Positions 12,198 to 22,978 of a DNA stretch of 64,000 bases are shown here, one piece after another. A model generated the notes under the pieces. It was given only the letters and a program-made list of their open reading frames with translations. It was not told the origin of the DNA and did no database searches. The position numbers and the translations under genes were made by a program. Each line of letters begins with the position of its first letter. The first letter of the stretch is position 1. The stretch comes from Paragorgia papillata. Taxonomy: Eukaryota; Cnidaria; Anthozoa; Scleralcyonacea; Coralliidae. The stretch lies in the NCBI GenBank assembly GCA_035771165.1, contig JAWNZC010000176.1, positions 451,501-515,500 of the forward strand, read 5' to 3'.

Positions 12198-12285
12198 AAT
12201 ACCGTGAACACCCTGGTTGGAGCGTCTGGCTATACAGCATTTGGAAGGTTGTGGGTTCGAGTCGTGCATGTCCTTAATATTAAGA
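12198..12285 (+). repeat. tRNA-like segment, possible SINE remnant
   Basis: GTTGGAGCGTCTGG followed ~25 bp later by GGTTGTGGGTTCGAGTC resembles the D-to-T half of a tRNA, with the latter word matching an internal B box. The acceptor stem cannot be paired and the D-arm side is missing, so this is not a functional tRNA gene; a tRNA-derived SINE remnant is possible. Mirrored on the minus strand near 31825-31912. Confidence 0.3.
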
Positions 12286-12900
12286 ACTTAGGCAGTTTGT
12301 ACAGCAGGTTAGGCTAAGTAAGTTTACTTTTTCTTCATCTTAGGAAATTCAAGAAAACTTGTGGACGATATCTTCAGTGGACATACTCGATGAGATTAGA
12401 TATAAAAATCAATTTCCTGTAAATCTTTGACTGGAGCAGCAAAGGTAAAGTTTAAATTATTTCAATTTTGTTCAGTTGGGTGATTTTCGGTATTTCTAAT
12501 AAGCGTAATTCGAAAAGCACGTACGCGCGTAGTTGATGTGTCATATAAGCGGCGCGTTCTCGCTGGTTTTAAGCTATTTACATTTGTCGCAAATACTTGC
12601 GAAGGCTTCATTATTCTACGGAACGGAACTTCGCATTATTTTCGAATGTTAACGATTCAATGATCTAAGAAAAATTCTAACCCTAATCGATGCTTAACGC
12701 TACACTTATATCATAACAACTCACTAGCAGACATACCTATTTTTATAAAAGTGCATATTTCACCTGTCGAAGTGTCAAAGTTGGTAACTACTTACGTCGC
12801 CAAAGGCTTTTTGATGTTTGCAACATTACGCATCTATTTTTCACTTAATTCTTTTCGTTGGTGCATAAATACAAGGAATAACGAGAAAGAAGCATAATTA

Positions 12901-13348
12901 TATTATAGTATAATTTCAGAGGTGAATATAAAGATTCCGGACATTTGATTGGTTAAAAATTTCTTCATAAATCATTATATTCACCGCGCCAGGCGGTGAA
13001 TATAACATCACAAAATAACATCACTAGAAAGAGGTTTTCGAGGGGAAAAATGGCGACCGTACTTTTAAAGCGAACATATCGTCAAAACTGCTCAAATAAC
13101 TCAGGACAAATAGACTGTATACATCGAATAGCTTGGAGATACAACTGTCTAAAGGTAAGGAAATGTTTTGTCGTAATTATTTTTTATTTTGGAAGAGTTT
13201 TGATCGTATTAAGCCGTGCTTTTGAAAGTGACTGAGTGAAGAAAAGATTCAACATTCAATTTCCAAGATCAAGATAAGATAAACTAATACATTTATAAAC
13301 GTGTGTTTTAACTTCCTTGGATATTCACCTCCGAAATATTATACTATA
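12901..13348. mobile_element. ~450-bp TIR element (AGTATAATTTCAGAGGTGAAT ends)
   Basis: TATAGTATAATTTCAGAGGT at the left pairs with the complement of ACCTCCGAAATATTATACTA at the right. The interior has GGTGAATATA inverted words and a small exon-like ORF. A strong hairpin follows directly (13349-13453). Target duplication not resolved. Mirrored at about 30762-31209. Confidence 0.65.
13050..13154 (+). CDS. exon-like 35-codon ORF inside a TIR element
   Basis: ATG in a favourable context (AAAATGG) opens a 35-codon frame beginning MATVLLKRTYRQNC that ends in phase 0 at a good donor, AAAG|GTAAGG. No domain is recognised. It sits wholly inside the TIR element 12901-13348 and is repeated in the right arm at about 30956-31060 on the minus strand. 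Either a captured first exon or coincidence. Confidence 0.3.
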
Positions 13349-13453
13349 ACAATTATTCACCTCAGTCTCGGTGAATATTGGTGAATATATTTACCTCGGC
13401 TTCGCCTCGGCAAATATTCACCGATATTCACCTCGACTTCGGTGAATAATTGT
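13349..13453. repeat. long hairpin of GGTGAATA words
   Basis: CAATTATTCACC at the left is perfectly complemented by GGTGAATAATTG at the right; inside, further CGGTGAATATTGGTGAATAT and ACCTCGGCTTCGCCTCGG inverted words extend the pairing almost to the centre. A cruciform-capable element; mirrored at about 30657-30761. Confidence 0.75.
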
Positions 13454-13621
13454 CATATATTATAAAAACTCTATTTTTTCAAAAGCTCACTCCTATAGCG
13501 ACGTCACTTTCGGCAAATGCTTACCAACTCTGACAGCAAAAAAGTACATTCACGAAGATGAAATTTTGGAACGCTAAAATATATTGCAATTTTGCTCAGG
13601 GGAACACAAAGATTACGTACT

Positions 13622-13720
13622 ATTTAAATAACGAGCAGGAGTGTTTTATCAGATTTAAAACACGAGGCGATAGCCGGGTGTTTTAGATCTGATAAAACAC
13701 GTACGCGAGTTATTTAAATC
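13622..13720. repeat. ~99-bp palindromic element
   Basis: ATTTAAATAAC...GTGTTTTATCAGAT pairs with ATCTGATAAAACAC...GTTATTTAAAT around a CGAGGCGATAGCCGG centre. Noncoding MITE-like palindrome; mirrored at about 30390-30488. Confidence 0.75.
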
Positions 13721-13952
13721 CATATAATAAGCTCATATAGAAATCAATTTTGAAAATTGAAGTTGTCTGAACCGCAAAATCGAAGAAAAAAGTTCATCGA
13801 AAATAGCGAGCGTGTCTCTATCACATATAGAGACACGTCACGGTCATGATTTTCCTTTGTGTTTTCCTCATGAATTATTAACGAGCTTTTAAAGAATACC
13901 CGATTTTGAAACCCGATAATTTCAAAATCGGGTAGAGGCTGCACGCACGCTA

Positions 13953-14162
13953 GTTTGGCCGTCATCGTATATAAATATTTTTCGTCAAAATCCGAACTTG
14001 CGTCTTTAGCCAGGGGGTTTAACACTTTCTTTTGAGCATTCCGCGGTTGTTGTGACTTCTGAGCGTTGTATCTTGCTCTCCGAGACTTACTTTTGCAGAC
14101 TTTAGCAAAGTGATTTGCTTTCCCGCAGTTATTACAAGTTTTACCTTTCGCTGGGCAAAAGC
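13953..14162 (-). pseudogene. gag: Ty3/Gypsy-like gag C-terminal fragment with zinc knuckle (left arm)
   Basis: On the minus strand this encodes a CX2CX4HX4C zinc knuckle (CNNCGKANHFAKVC) followed by a basic, polar linker and an acidic DEKYLYTM-type segment, the usual run-up to a Ty3/Gypsy protease. The 5' side (higher coordinates here) ends at a TAGCC-ended TIR at 14163. The 3' side is cut by another TAGC-starting sequence at 13952, so neither the upstream gag nor the protease is present. A fragment without a complete reading frame; the right-arm twin is at 29949-30158. Confidence 0.75.
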
Positions 14163-14965
14163 TAGCCTCCTTCGCAGGCCTTCTTTGCGGGCCTCGATAT
14201 TTTCGTCCCCCATAACCTGAATGTCAGGCCTTTATTTGTTCCCGCCTTCCGCTAAATCCGGCAGCGCGGGCAGAGGTGCGGGCGAGCGAGAAGGCGAGAA
14301 AAATAAAGGCCTGAGGAAACTCTTAACAAAACTGTCTTCCGCCCACTTTGCTATTTTTAAACATGAACGAGTATGATTGATATGAGTTATCAAAAGAACA
14401 AAGCGTATGTTTTGATTTCATCCCACAGAAATATATAGTCTTTCTCCGCGTCTGGTTTTAGTCCAGACTAGTCTAGGTAGACTTGCAATAAATACACGAG
14501 CTCGAATTGAAGGCGTTTGTCCATGGTATCTAGACCCGATCTAGAGAAGAAGTCGAAGAATTGGAAAATACGATAAGAAACCGAGAAATTTGACAATTTG
14601 AGAGTATACAATAAAAGATAAACACGATTTGATAGCCGCCTTGATATAGTTTCGACTAAATTAATAAAATATATAATTTTGTAGCACAGGCTAGAACGTT
14701 GGAGAAAACGCTCGACTGGATCTGAATGTTTTATATTAAAAACAAACGCAATAGTTTGGGAATTATTTTATACAGTTTTAGAATTGAAATTTTAGAATGC
14801 AGGTAGGCCATTTAATATATTGATACATAATTATAAACACGTCTCAACCGTATAAACTCAGTCATCCACATAGTAGCCTGCAGTGCAGGCGTTCCGGTAG
14901 TGGGAGGGGCGAGGCGAGCTGAGGAAACGCCTGCCGCCACGCTATTCAGAAAAAAAATACGCGTT
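14163..14965. mobile_element. truncated end of the TAGCC/RecQ element (left arm)
   Basis: Begins TAGCCTCCTTCGCAGGCC, the same TIR found at 29948 and 23765 in the larger 6.2-kb element. It then runs through a GGCCTTTATTTG...AAATAAAGGCC palindrome (14229-14312) to the inverted-repeat edge at 14965, where it is cut. A short TAGCCTGCAGTGCAGGCGTT...AAACGCCTGCCGCC member lies at 14875-14950. The stretch 14341-14872 is AT-rich and holds no gene. Confidence 0.7.
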
Positions 14966-14971
14966 ACCAGA

Positions 14972-15169
14972 ATGTCAGATATATCGAACTTGAATATTCG
15001 CGGGTTTATTGCCCCCCACACTCATATATTGCCTACACGGGGACGTACCGCTCAACAGGGTGTGGCTTTTGCCATTTTTACTCTTGTGCATAACTTTAGT
15101 TTTAATCTTTTCCAAAATATCTATCAGCACTTTCGGAGGTTGAAACTTGCATTTCCCTCTACTCTTTAG
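14972..15169 (+). CDS. conserved 65-aa ORF of the tandem unit, unknown
   Basis: MSDISNLNIRGFIAPHTHIL... of 65 aa is open in all three units (also 18350-18547 and 21733-21930). There are only two amino-acid differences between copy 1 and the others (V/M and S/P). No domain, signal peptide or splice signal is recognised. Conservation here mirrors overall unit identity, so it is weak evidence of coding. Confidence 0.25.
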   Translation: MSDISNLNIRGFIAPHTHILPTRGRTAQQGVAFAIFTLVHNFSFNLFQNIYQHFRRLKLAFPSTL

Positions 15170-15639
15170 AGGGGGCCGTATGGGGCCGCTTTAAAGATAA
15201 AGAAGTTTAAACTAGTGTGAGAACAAGTATTTTATACTTGTTAACTACAAAGAGTATACCGTTTGGACTATGAGAATTAATACATCAAGATCGCCTGGAT
15301 GAAATTTGACATTGATTGATATATTTACGTAAATTACTGCTTGCCCCACCTACCTGCCTGCTCGCGCACCTGCCTGCTTACCCAGCTGCCTACCTAGCCC
15401 CATCTCCTCCGCAGACAATAATTTAACTCATTCTTCCAACCAAAAGCTTTCCCAGAAGTGAAAAAAACGTCTGGTGTTAGCCAAATTAAAATCTCTAAGG
15501 CTAACCCCAATGCACCTGGGAACTCAGCGCTAGTCACACTAAAGTGAAAAATGTACAATACAATTTGTTACCATTTCCTTATTAACATAACCGCATTAAA
15601 ACATTCATGTTAACAAAAAGTTTTCTTGCTATTTTTGAG

Positions 15640-15859
15640 AGGTAGATGTGTGCATTGCAGAAAACAGCGATGTTCTCCGTCGTTTGTGGCGATCCAAAAC
15701 TACACTGAAACAACAATCTTCGAATGCGGATGTATTCCGAACGAGTTTCATGACGGAGTAACCGACTCTTGTTCAGATTGTCGTGTGTGTTCCAGAGGGT
15801 TCTGTATCCAGAAACCTTCTTCACAGTATGAAGACGCTACATGTGATCATTGTCCCGAA
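15640..15859 (+). pseudogene. TNFR-like cysteine-rich exon, unit copy 1
   Basis: Acceptor-like GAGAG, then an open frame of ~73 codons ending at a consensus donor, CCGAA|GTAAGT. It encodes RCVHCRKQRC, then CGCIPNEFHDGVTDSC and SDCRVCSRGFC, ending in EDATCDHCPE. The spacing of C, CxC, CxxCxxC and DATCDxC is that of a tumour-necrosis-factor-receptor cysteine-rich domain, which in full receptors is extracellular and binds a TNF-type ligand. This copy reads PSSQY where the canonical late cysteine should be. No transmembrane or death domain is nearby, so it is an isolated exon. Other Cys-rich families cannot be excluded. Confidence 0.5.
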
Positions 15860-16590
15860 GTAAGTCTCTGTAAAATAGCGTCAAATATGGCGAGATGGTA
15901 TATATTAAATGTCACGGATTACTTCCGGTAAAAACAAGATTTCTGCGTAATGAATTATGAAAATTATGAAAATTGTTAATGCCCTACGATTGGAAACAAA
16001 AAAAAACATCCAAATAAGAAAGTTATTGCTGCAAAACGACGAAAATAAACGAAATAAATGACGATGAACATTATAACAGTAAATGTTAGTATCCAGACGA
16101 GAAAGAAACAATAGAAAATATTAACGCTAGTCTGGTGTTACGCAATATTTGTACACAGCACATTATGGGGACCTGCACGAGTTACGCATCTAGGAGGCCG
16201 CTTATGTACTGGGCGGTACAACGGCAACGGGAAAGCTGATCGACGTGTGATGTGGGGCCTGGCAACGAGTAATTGATATTCACTGGTCAGTAGTTGTTAC
16301 AATGATTGATGAAATTAACCTTTTCCTTACCAACAATTTTTTGCTTGGGTATCAGAGGGTTATTAGACCGGCTAGGTATAAAGCGGTAAAATTAAAATAA
16401 AACAAAATCATAAAAATGACTAGCAAAGTGGATTCAAAAAATATTTCAAGTTTGAAAAAAAATAATAAAAATAAAAATAACGAAGCCGAAACCTATAGAC
16501 TCGTCTACCACAGGTAGCCCGAGTAATAAAGCAATTCTTGGTGGGTGTCACCCCCACCCCACCCCCCGAAACACACATACACCCCGCCCT

Positions 16591-17170
16591 GTGACTACCT
16601 TTTACCTTTTGAACTCTTCCACCGCCAACAAAAACGATAACGACAAAATGAACGATATTCTGTCCGACACAACGAAATTTAAATCGCTTTTATCAGATCC
16701 CGTCAAGATAACCATCTGCAACCGAGAAAAGAAATCGCGTATACAAATAACTAAAGATATATGTATGAACGTTTTACTACAACAGGTTTTAGACCAAGGT
16801 ATCTTGTAATTGTATGGCTTACCTATAGTGCATAAATTAAGAATAATCTACCTTTTAGGCCCATTCTCTCGAAATTTTTAGTTTCTATTCTTAACTCTCT
16901 CTTGATTAGTCCTTTTATGATTTCTGATACCTTTACTTTTTCTCGAAGATTTACGTTACTTGAGCTGAATCGAATACGGAAAATATTTTTATGGCTAGTT
17001 TTGATGTTAACTCTCTCTTCACCAACGTTCCATTAGATGAGACCATAGATATCATAGACAGACATAGTTGATAAGGCTTTTCAACACTCTACTTTGAGAG
17101 TGACCAAAAGTCGAGTGAGAGTCTCAACTGTATCTCAACTGCAAGAGGTTGATATTTTCCAGTCACCTTT
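16591..17170 (+). pseudogene. Penelope-like reverse transcriptase remnant, unit copy 1
   Basis: Frame-shifted pieces of an RT of the Penelope-like type, in order: MNDILSDTTKFKSLLSDPVK and a REKK segment; YGLPIVHK (about 16812), the YGLPKVHK motif; KFLVSILNSLL...DTFTF; and ASFDVNSLFTNVPLDETI (about 16992), the catalytic motif A with its Asp, in the FTNVPL context typical of Penelope-like elements. The YxDD-containing motif and the GIY-YIG endonuclease are not seen. Several stops and frameshifts; inactive. It lies between the TNFR-like and ankyrin-like parts and was copied with the unit. Confidence 0.7.
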
Positions 17171-17286
17171 ACGCATGTAAAATTTAAAGGAAAACAACCG
17201 TCGCACTTCCTTTCTTTTACGTTAACATTCAATCAGAGATTATTCGGCAGAATAACAGAAAAGATAACAAAAGAACTAAAGATCTG

Positions 17287-17480
17287 GTGATATTCTCTCC
17301 ACAATATTTCAAGGTCAAACAGTCATATAGAAGTTTGCAAGAATTAAGAAAAGAATTGCAGACAAATCTTAAGCTCGTTGGCGACACAGCGCGAATGATA
17401 TTAAACACGAGTTCAACGCGAGACCATTCAATGGAGGAAAAGGCATATTCTATGGACAGTGACAAAACAAGATATGTGAC
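17287..17480 (+). CDS. short conserved ORF of the tandem unit, unknown
   Basis: An open stretch (SPQYFKVKQSYRSLQELRKE... SMEEKAYSMDSDKTR) of ~64 codons, predicted helical, repeated at 20666-20860. No domain is recognised; it may be the tail of the Penelope-like remnant or an unrelated exon. Confidence 0.25.
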
Positions 17481-17810
17481 ATTCTCGCCTTCTCGCTGTT
17501 ATACTTATAATTTAATTTGCTTATTATTATTTAATTATTATTATTATTATTATATTTACTCTTCTTTCTCTTTCCCCTCCAAAAAAAACACAACACAACA
17601 AACAACTCACAAGCGTCAAGCACAAGTAACCCGCGCGAGGTCATGTGCAGTAGTCGTTCAATATATGTCCAGTGTAAAGGGATAATAATTGTACTGTGAG
17701 AAGTCACGTGAGAGGAACAGCTGAGGATTCGACAGATAACGTCCCAGACGTTCTCTCGCCAGTCGCCTCGTGTTTTCGCCATCCGATGCATTCGATTCGA
17801 TGCCTTCGTA

Positions 17811-18304
17811 ACACCAGACTTCCACCTGGATTGGAAGACAATGACGTTCTAGAATACCTATTAGAACAAGGCGCTGGTGTTAATTACTATTGCGACCTTG
17901 AATGGCTTAACGCCTCTGGATATCGCGGCCATGTGGGGAAAGAGTAAGCATGTTGATTGTCATATGGTGCAAAACATTCTCTTAAAGATAATACGGGTTA
18001 CAATGCTCACATACATGCCGTGAAATCATCGGAGGAAGGAAGTGCAATATGTTGTGATTTAATATCAAACCATCAGGAAATTATTTTGGAGAATGATTCG
18101 GAGATATTTCATACTGCTTGCCGTAGTCCAGATCAAGTTGAAACCCAAGGATTCGATTTGCAGAAATTAAATGGAAGTCCGTGGATTACACGCGGTAAGA
18201 ATAATTGGGCACTGGTGACTAGCTCTGAAGAAAACTTATATAATTTCCATATTTTGCTTTCAAATGGTTTCGTTTTAAACCAAAAGAAGCAGAACAACGA
18301 ATAA
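17811..18304 (+). pseudogene. ankyrin-repeat-like segment, unit copy 1
   Basis: Reading across frames gives three ankyrin-like stretches: NDVLEYLLEQGAGVNYYCD (helix 2 and beta-hairpin of one repeat), NGLTPLDIAAMWGKV (start of a repeat, compare G-TPL--AA), and LSYGAKHSLKDNTGYNAHIH (end of one repeat and start of the next). It is followed by ~80 residues without repeat character. Each stretch is in a different frame and copy 1 has a further 1-base insertion (GGGGAAAGAG). Family function would be protein binding; this copy cannot make an intact protein. Upstream is an ATT microsatellite (17520-17555). Confidence 0.55.
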
Positions 18305-19017
18305 AAGGATACAAACAGCCGGTTTAATATATCTTAAAGTGAAACCAGAATGTCAGATATATCGAACTTGAATATTCGCGGGTTTATTGCCCCCCACACT
18401 CATATATTGCCTACACGGGGACGTACCGCTCAACAGGGTGTGGCTTTTGCCATTTTTACTCTTATGCATAACTTTAGTTTTAATCTTTTCCAAAATATCT
18501 ATCAGCACTTTCGGAGGTTGAAACTTGCATTTCCCCCTACTCTTTAGAGGGGGCCGTATGGGGCCGCTTTAAAGATAAAGAAGTTTAAACTAGTGTGAGA
18601 ACAAGTATTTTAAACTTGTTAACTACAAAGAGTATACCGTTTGGACTATGAGAATTAATACATCAAGATCGCCTGGATGAAATTTGACATTGATTGATAT
18701 ATTTACGTAAATTACTGCTTGCCCCACCTACCTGCCTGCTCGCGCACCTGCCTGCTTACCCAGCTGCCTACCTAACCCCATCTCCTCCGCAGACAATAAT
18801 TTAACTCATTCTTCCAACCAAAAGCTTTCCCAGAAGTGAAAAAAACGTCTGGTGTTAGCCAAATTAAAATCCCTAAGGCTAACCCCAATGCATCTGGGAA
18901 CTCAGCGCTAGTCACACTAAAGTGAAAAATGTACAATACAATTTGTTACCATTTCCTTATTAACATAACCGCATTAAAACATTCATGTTAACAAAAAGTT
19001 TTCTTGCTATTTTTGAG

Positions 19018-19237
19018 AGGTAGATGTGTGCATTGCAGAAAACAGCGATGTTCTCCGTCGTTTGTGGCGATCCAAAACTACACTGAAACAACAATCTTCG
19101 AATGCGGATGTATTCCGAACGAGTTTCATGACGGAGTAACCGACTCTTGTTCAGATTGTCGTGTGTGTTCCAGAGGGTTCTGTATCCAGAAACCTTCTTC
19201 ACAGTATGAAGACGCTACATGTGATCATTGTCCCGAA
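19018..19237 (+). pseudogene. TNFR-like cysteine-rich exon, unit copy 2
   Basis: Same exon as in copy 1, identical in protein including the loss of the late cysteine (PSSQY) and with the same GTAAGT donor. Flanking intronic sequence is also duplicated, so the exon was copied as part of the 3.38-kb block. Confidence 0.5.
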
Positions 19238-19969
19238 GTAAGTCTCTGTAAAATAGCGTCAAATATGGCGAGATGGTATATATTAAATGTCACGGATTAC
19301 TTCCGGTAAAAACAAGATTTCTGCGTAATGAATTATGAAAATTATGAAATTGTTAATGCCCTACGATTGGAAACAAAAAAAAAACATCCAAATAAGAAAG
19401 TTATTGCTGCAAAACGACGAAAATAAACGAAATAAATGACGATGAACATTATAACAGTAAATGTTAGTATCCAGACGAGAAAGAAACAATAGAAAATATT
19501 AACGCTAGTCTGGTGTTACGCAATATTTGTACACAGCACATTATGGGGACCTGCACGAGTTACGCATCTAGGAGGCCGCTTATGTACTGGGCGGTGCAAC
19601 GGCAACGGGAAAGCTGATCGACGTGTGATGTGGGGCCTGGCAACGAGTAATTGATATTCACTGGTCAGTAGTTGTTACAATGATTGATGAAATTAACCTT
19701 TTCCTTACCAACAATTTTTTGCTTGGGTATCAGAGGGTTATTAGACCGGCTAGGTATAAAGCGGTAAAATTAAAATAAAACAAAATCATAAAAATGACTA
19801 GCAAAGTGGATTCAAAAAATATTTCAAGTTTGAAAAAAAAATAATAAAAATAAAAATAACGAAGCCGAAACCTATAGACTCGTCTACCACAGGTAGCCCG
19901 AGTAATAAAGCAATTCTTGGTGGGTGTCACCCCCACCCCACCCCCCGAAACACACATACACCCCGCCCT

Positions 19970-20550
19970 GTGACTACCTTTTACCTTTTGAACTCTTCCA
20001 CCGCCAACAAAAACGATAACGACAAAATGAACGATATTCTGTCCGACACAACGAAATTTAAATCGCTTTTATCAGATCCCGTCAAGATAACCATCTGCAA
20101 CCGAGAAAAGAAATCGCGTATACAAATAGCTAAAGATATATGTATGAACGTTTTACTACAACAGGTTTTAGACCAAGGTATCTTGTAATTGTATGGCTTA
20201 CCTATAGTGCATAAATTAAGAATAATCTACCTTTTAGACCCATTCTCTCGAAATTTTTAGTTTCTATTCTTAACTCTCTCTTGATTAGTCCTTTTATGAT
20301 TTCTGATACCTTTACTTTTCTCGAAGATTTACGTTACTTGAGCTGAATCGAATACGGAAAATATTTTTATGGCTAGTTTTGATGTTAACTCTCTCTTCAC
20401 CAACGTTCCATTAGATGAGACCATAGATATCATAGACAGACATAGTTGATAAGGCTTTTCAACACTCTACTTTGAGAGTGACCAAAAGTCGAGTGAGAGT
20501 CTCAACTGTATCTCAACTGCAAGAGGTTGATATTTTCCAGTCACCTTTAC
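19970..20550 (+). pseudogene. Penelope-like reverse transcriptase remnant, unit copy 2
   Basis: Second copy of the RT remnant at 16591-17170 with the same motifs and lesions (YGLPIVHK near 20191, FTNVPLDETI near 20400). A one-base difference in the TTTTCTCG run changes the frame locally. Shared stops show that the element had already decayed before the tandem duplication. Confidence 0.7.
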
Positions 20551-21185
20551 GCATGTAAAATTTAAAGGAAAACAACCGTCGCACTTCCTTTCTTTTACGT
20601 TAACATTCAATAATAGATTATTCGGCAGAATAACAGAAAAGATAACAAAAGAAACTAAAGATCTGGTGATATTCTCTCCACAATATTTCAAGGTCAAACA
20701 GTCATATAGAAGTTTGCAAGAATTAAGAAAAGAATTGCAGACAAATCTTAAGCTCGTTGGCGACACAGCGCGAATGATATTAAACACGAGTTCAACGCGA
20801 GACCATTCAATGGAGGAAAAGGCATATTCTATGGACAGTGACAAAACAAGATGTGTGTGACATTCTCGCCTTCTCGCTGTTATACTTATAATTTAATTTG
20901 CTTATTATTATTATTTAATTATTATTATTATTATTATATTTACTCTTCTTTCTCTTTCCCCTCCAAAAAAAAACAACACAACAAACAACTCACAAGCGTC
21001 AAGCACAAGTAACCCGCGCGAGGTCATGTGCAGTAGTCGTTCAATATATGTCCAGTGTAAAGGGATAATAATTGTACTGTGAGAAGTCACGTGAGAGGAA
21101 CAGCTGAGGATTCGACAGATAACGTCCCAGACGTTCTCTCGCCAGTCGCCTCGTGTTTTCGCCATCCGATGCATTCGATTCGATG

Positions 21186-21710
21186 CCTTCGTAACACCAG
21201 ACTTCCACCTGGATAGGAAGACAATGATGTTCTAGAATACCTATTAGAACAAGGCGCTGGTGTTAATTACTATTGCGACCTTGAATGGCTTAACGCCTCT
21301 GGATATCGCGGCCATGTGGGGAAAAGTAAGCATGTTGATTGTCATATGGTGCAAAACATTCTCTTAAAGATAATACGGGTTACAATGCTCACATACATGC
21401 CGTGAAATCATCGGAGGAAGGAAGTGCAATATGTTGTGATTTAATATCAAACCATCAGGAAATTATTTTGGAGAATGATTCGGAGATATTTCATACAGCT
21501 TGCCGTAGTCCAGATCAAGTTGAAACCCAAGGATTCGATTTGCAGAAATTAAATGGAAGTCCGTGGATTACACGCGGTAAGAATAATTGGGCACTGGTGA
21601 CTAGCTCTGAAGAAAACTTATATAATTTCCATATTTTGCTTTCAAATGGTTTCGTTTTTAAACCAAACGAAGCAGAACAACGAATAAAAGGATACAAACA
21701 GCCGGTTTAA
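21186..21710 (+). pseudogene. ankyrin-repeat-like segment, unit copy 2
   Basis: Counterpart of 17811-18304, without the extra base near 21323 and with a longer downstream frame (to VFKPNEAEQRIKGYKQPV). The frame changes between the ankyrin stretches remain, so this is also a broken copy. Confidence 0.55.
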
Positions 21711-21726
21711 TATATCTTAAAGTGAA

Positions 21727-22978
21727 ACCAGAATGTCAGATATATCGAACTTGAATATTCGCGGGTTTATTGCCCCCCACACTCATATATTGCCTACACG
21801 GGGACGTACCGCTCAACAGGGTGTGGCTTTTGCCATTTTTACTCTTATGCATAACTTTAGTTTTAATCTTTTCCAAAATATCTATCAGCACTTTCGGAGG
21901 TTGAAACTTGCATTTCCCCCTACTCTTTAGAGGGGGCCGTATGGGGCCGCTTTAAAGATAAAGAAGTTTAAACTAGTGTGAGAACAAGTATTTAAAACTT
22001 GTTAACTACAAAGAGTATACCGTTTGGACTATGAGAATTAATACATCAAGATCGCCTGAATGAAATTTGACATTGATTGATATATTTACGTAAATTACTG
22101 CTTGCCCCACCTACCTGCCTGCTCGCGCACCTGCCTGCTTACCCAGCTGCCTACCTAGCCCCATCTCCTCCGCAGACAATAATTTAACTCATTCTTCCAA
22201 CCAAAAGCTTTCCCAGAAGTGAAAAAAACGTCTGGTGTTAGCCAAATTAAAATCCCTAAGGCTAACCCCAATGCATCTGGGAACTCAGCGCTAGTCACAC
22301 TAAAGTGAAAAATGTACAATACAATTTGTTACCATTTCCTTATTAACATAACCGCATTAAAACATTCATGTTAACAAAAAGTTTTCTTGCTATTTTTGAG
22401 AGGTAGATGTGTGCATTGCAGAAAACAGCGATGTTCTCCGTCGTTTGTGGCGATCCAAAACTACACTGAAACAACAATCTTCGAATGCGGATGTATTCCG
22501 AACGAGTTTCATGACGGAGTAACCGACTCTTGTTCAGATTGTCGTGTGTGTTCCAGAGGGTTCTGTATCCAGAAATCTTGTTCACATGAAGACGCTACAT
22601 GTGATCATTGTCCCGAAGTAAGTCTCTGTAAAATAGCGTCAAATATGGCGAGATGTTATATATTAAATGTCACGGATTACTTCCGGTAAAAACAAGATTT
22701 CTGCGTAATGAATTATGAAAATTATGAAAATTGTTGATGCCCTACGATTGGACTGACAAAAAAAACATCCAAATAAGAAAGTTATTGCTGCAAAACGACG
22801 AAAATAAACGAAAGAAACAATAAACGAGAAAGAAACAATAGAAAATATTAACGCCAGTCTGGTGTTACGCAATATTTGTACACAGCACATTATGGGGACC
22901 TGCACGAGTTACGCATCTAGGAGGCCGCTTATGTACTGGGCGGTGCAACGGCAACGGGAAAGCTGATCGACGTGTGAT
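21727..22978. repeat. 3.38-kb tandem unit, copy 3 (truncated)
   Basis: Matches the first ~1.25 kb of the unit, then switches abruptly after GATCGACGTGTGAT into gag sequence. It carries a ~60-bp deletion near 22810 relative to copies 1 and 2, and a different version of the cysteine-rich exon that keeps a canonical cysteine. The RT and ankyrin parts are missing. Confidence 0.93.
22401..22617 (+). CDS. TNFR-like cysteine-rich exon, unit copy 3 (canonical cysteine kept)
   Basis: Same exon with one local difference: CIQKSCSHEDATCDHCPE, three bases shorter, replacing the PSSQY version. This restores the Cys expected before the DATCDxC motif of a TNFR cysteine-rich domain, so copy 3 is the best match to the family. 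It ends at the same GTAAGT donor. No second exon remains because the unit is truncated ~360 bp downstream. Confidence 0.55.

Larger units (their letters stand above)
5214..14965. repeat. left arm of ~9.75-kb inverted repeat
   Basis: From TTGACAACTTGTAAC (5214) to AAAAAATACGCG (about 14963) the sequence is matched in reverse complement by 29156-38953, sharing every element, the HECT fragment and the gag fragment. The arms are nearly but not exactly identical. They differ in single bases, in the AATC microsatellite length near 8.1 kb, in the poly-C run near 5.63 kb, in an extra A in the HECT frame, and in a ~9-bp indel near 14.88 kb. They therefore look like diverged duplicates or alleles rather than one copied assembly block. 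Confidence 0.95.
14966..18343. repeat. 3.38-kb tandem unit, copy 1
   Basis: The unit starts ACCAGAATGTCAGATATATC and repeats at 18344 and 21727 with only scattered differences. Copy 1 is joined on its left to the inverted-repeat arm, losing the short lead (ATATCTTAAAGTGAA) seen before copies 2 and 3. Contents in order: a conserved 65-aa ORF, a CCTGCCTGC-rich tract (about 15350-15410), a TNFR-like exon, a Penelope-like RT remnant, an ATT microsatellite and an ankyrin-like segment. Confidence 0.95.
18344..21726. repeat. 3.38-kb tandem unit, copy 2 (complete)
   Basis: 3383 bp against 3378 bp for copy 1, with differences mainly in homopolymer and ATT runs and isolated substitutions. This is the only copy complete on both sides. 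Confidence 0.95.

Noticed and set aside
12198..12285. Functional tRNA gene
   Set aside because: Only a D-to-T-arm-like part is visible; no acceptor-stem pairing and the same segment is mirrored in the other arm as decayed sequence.
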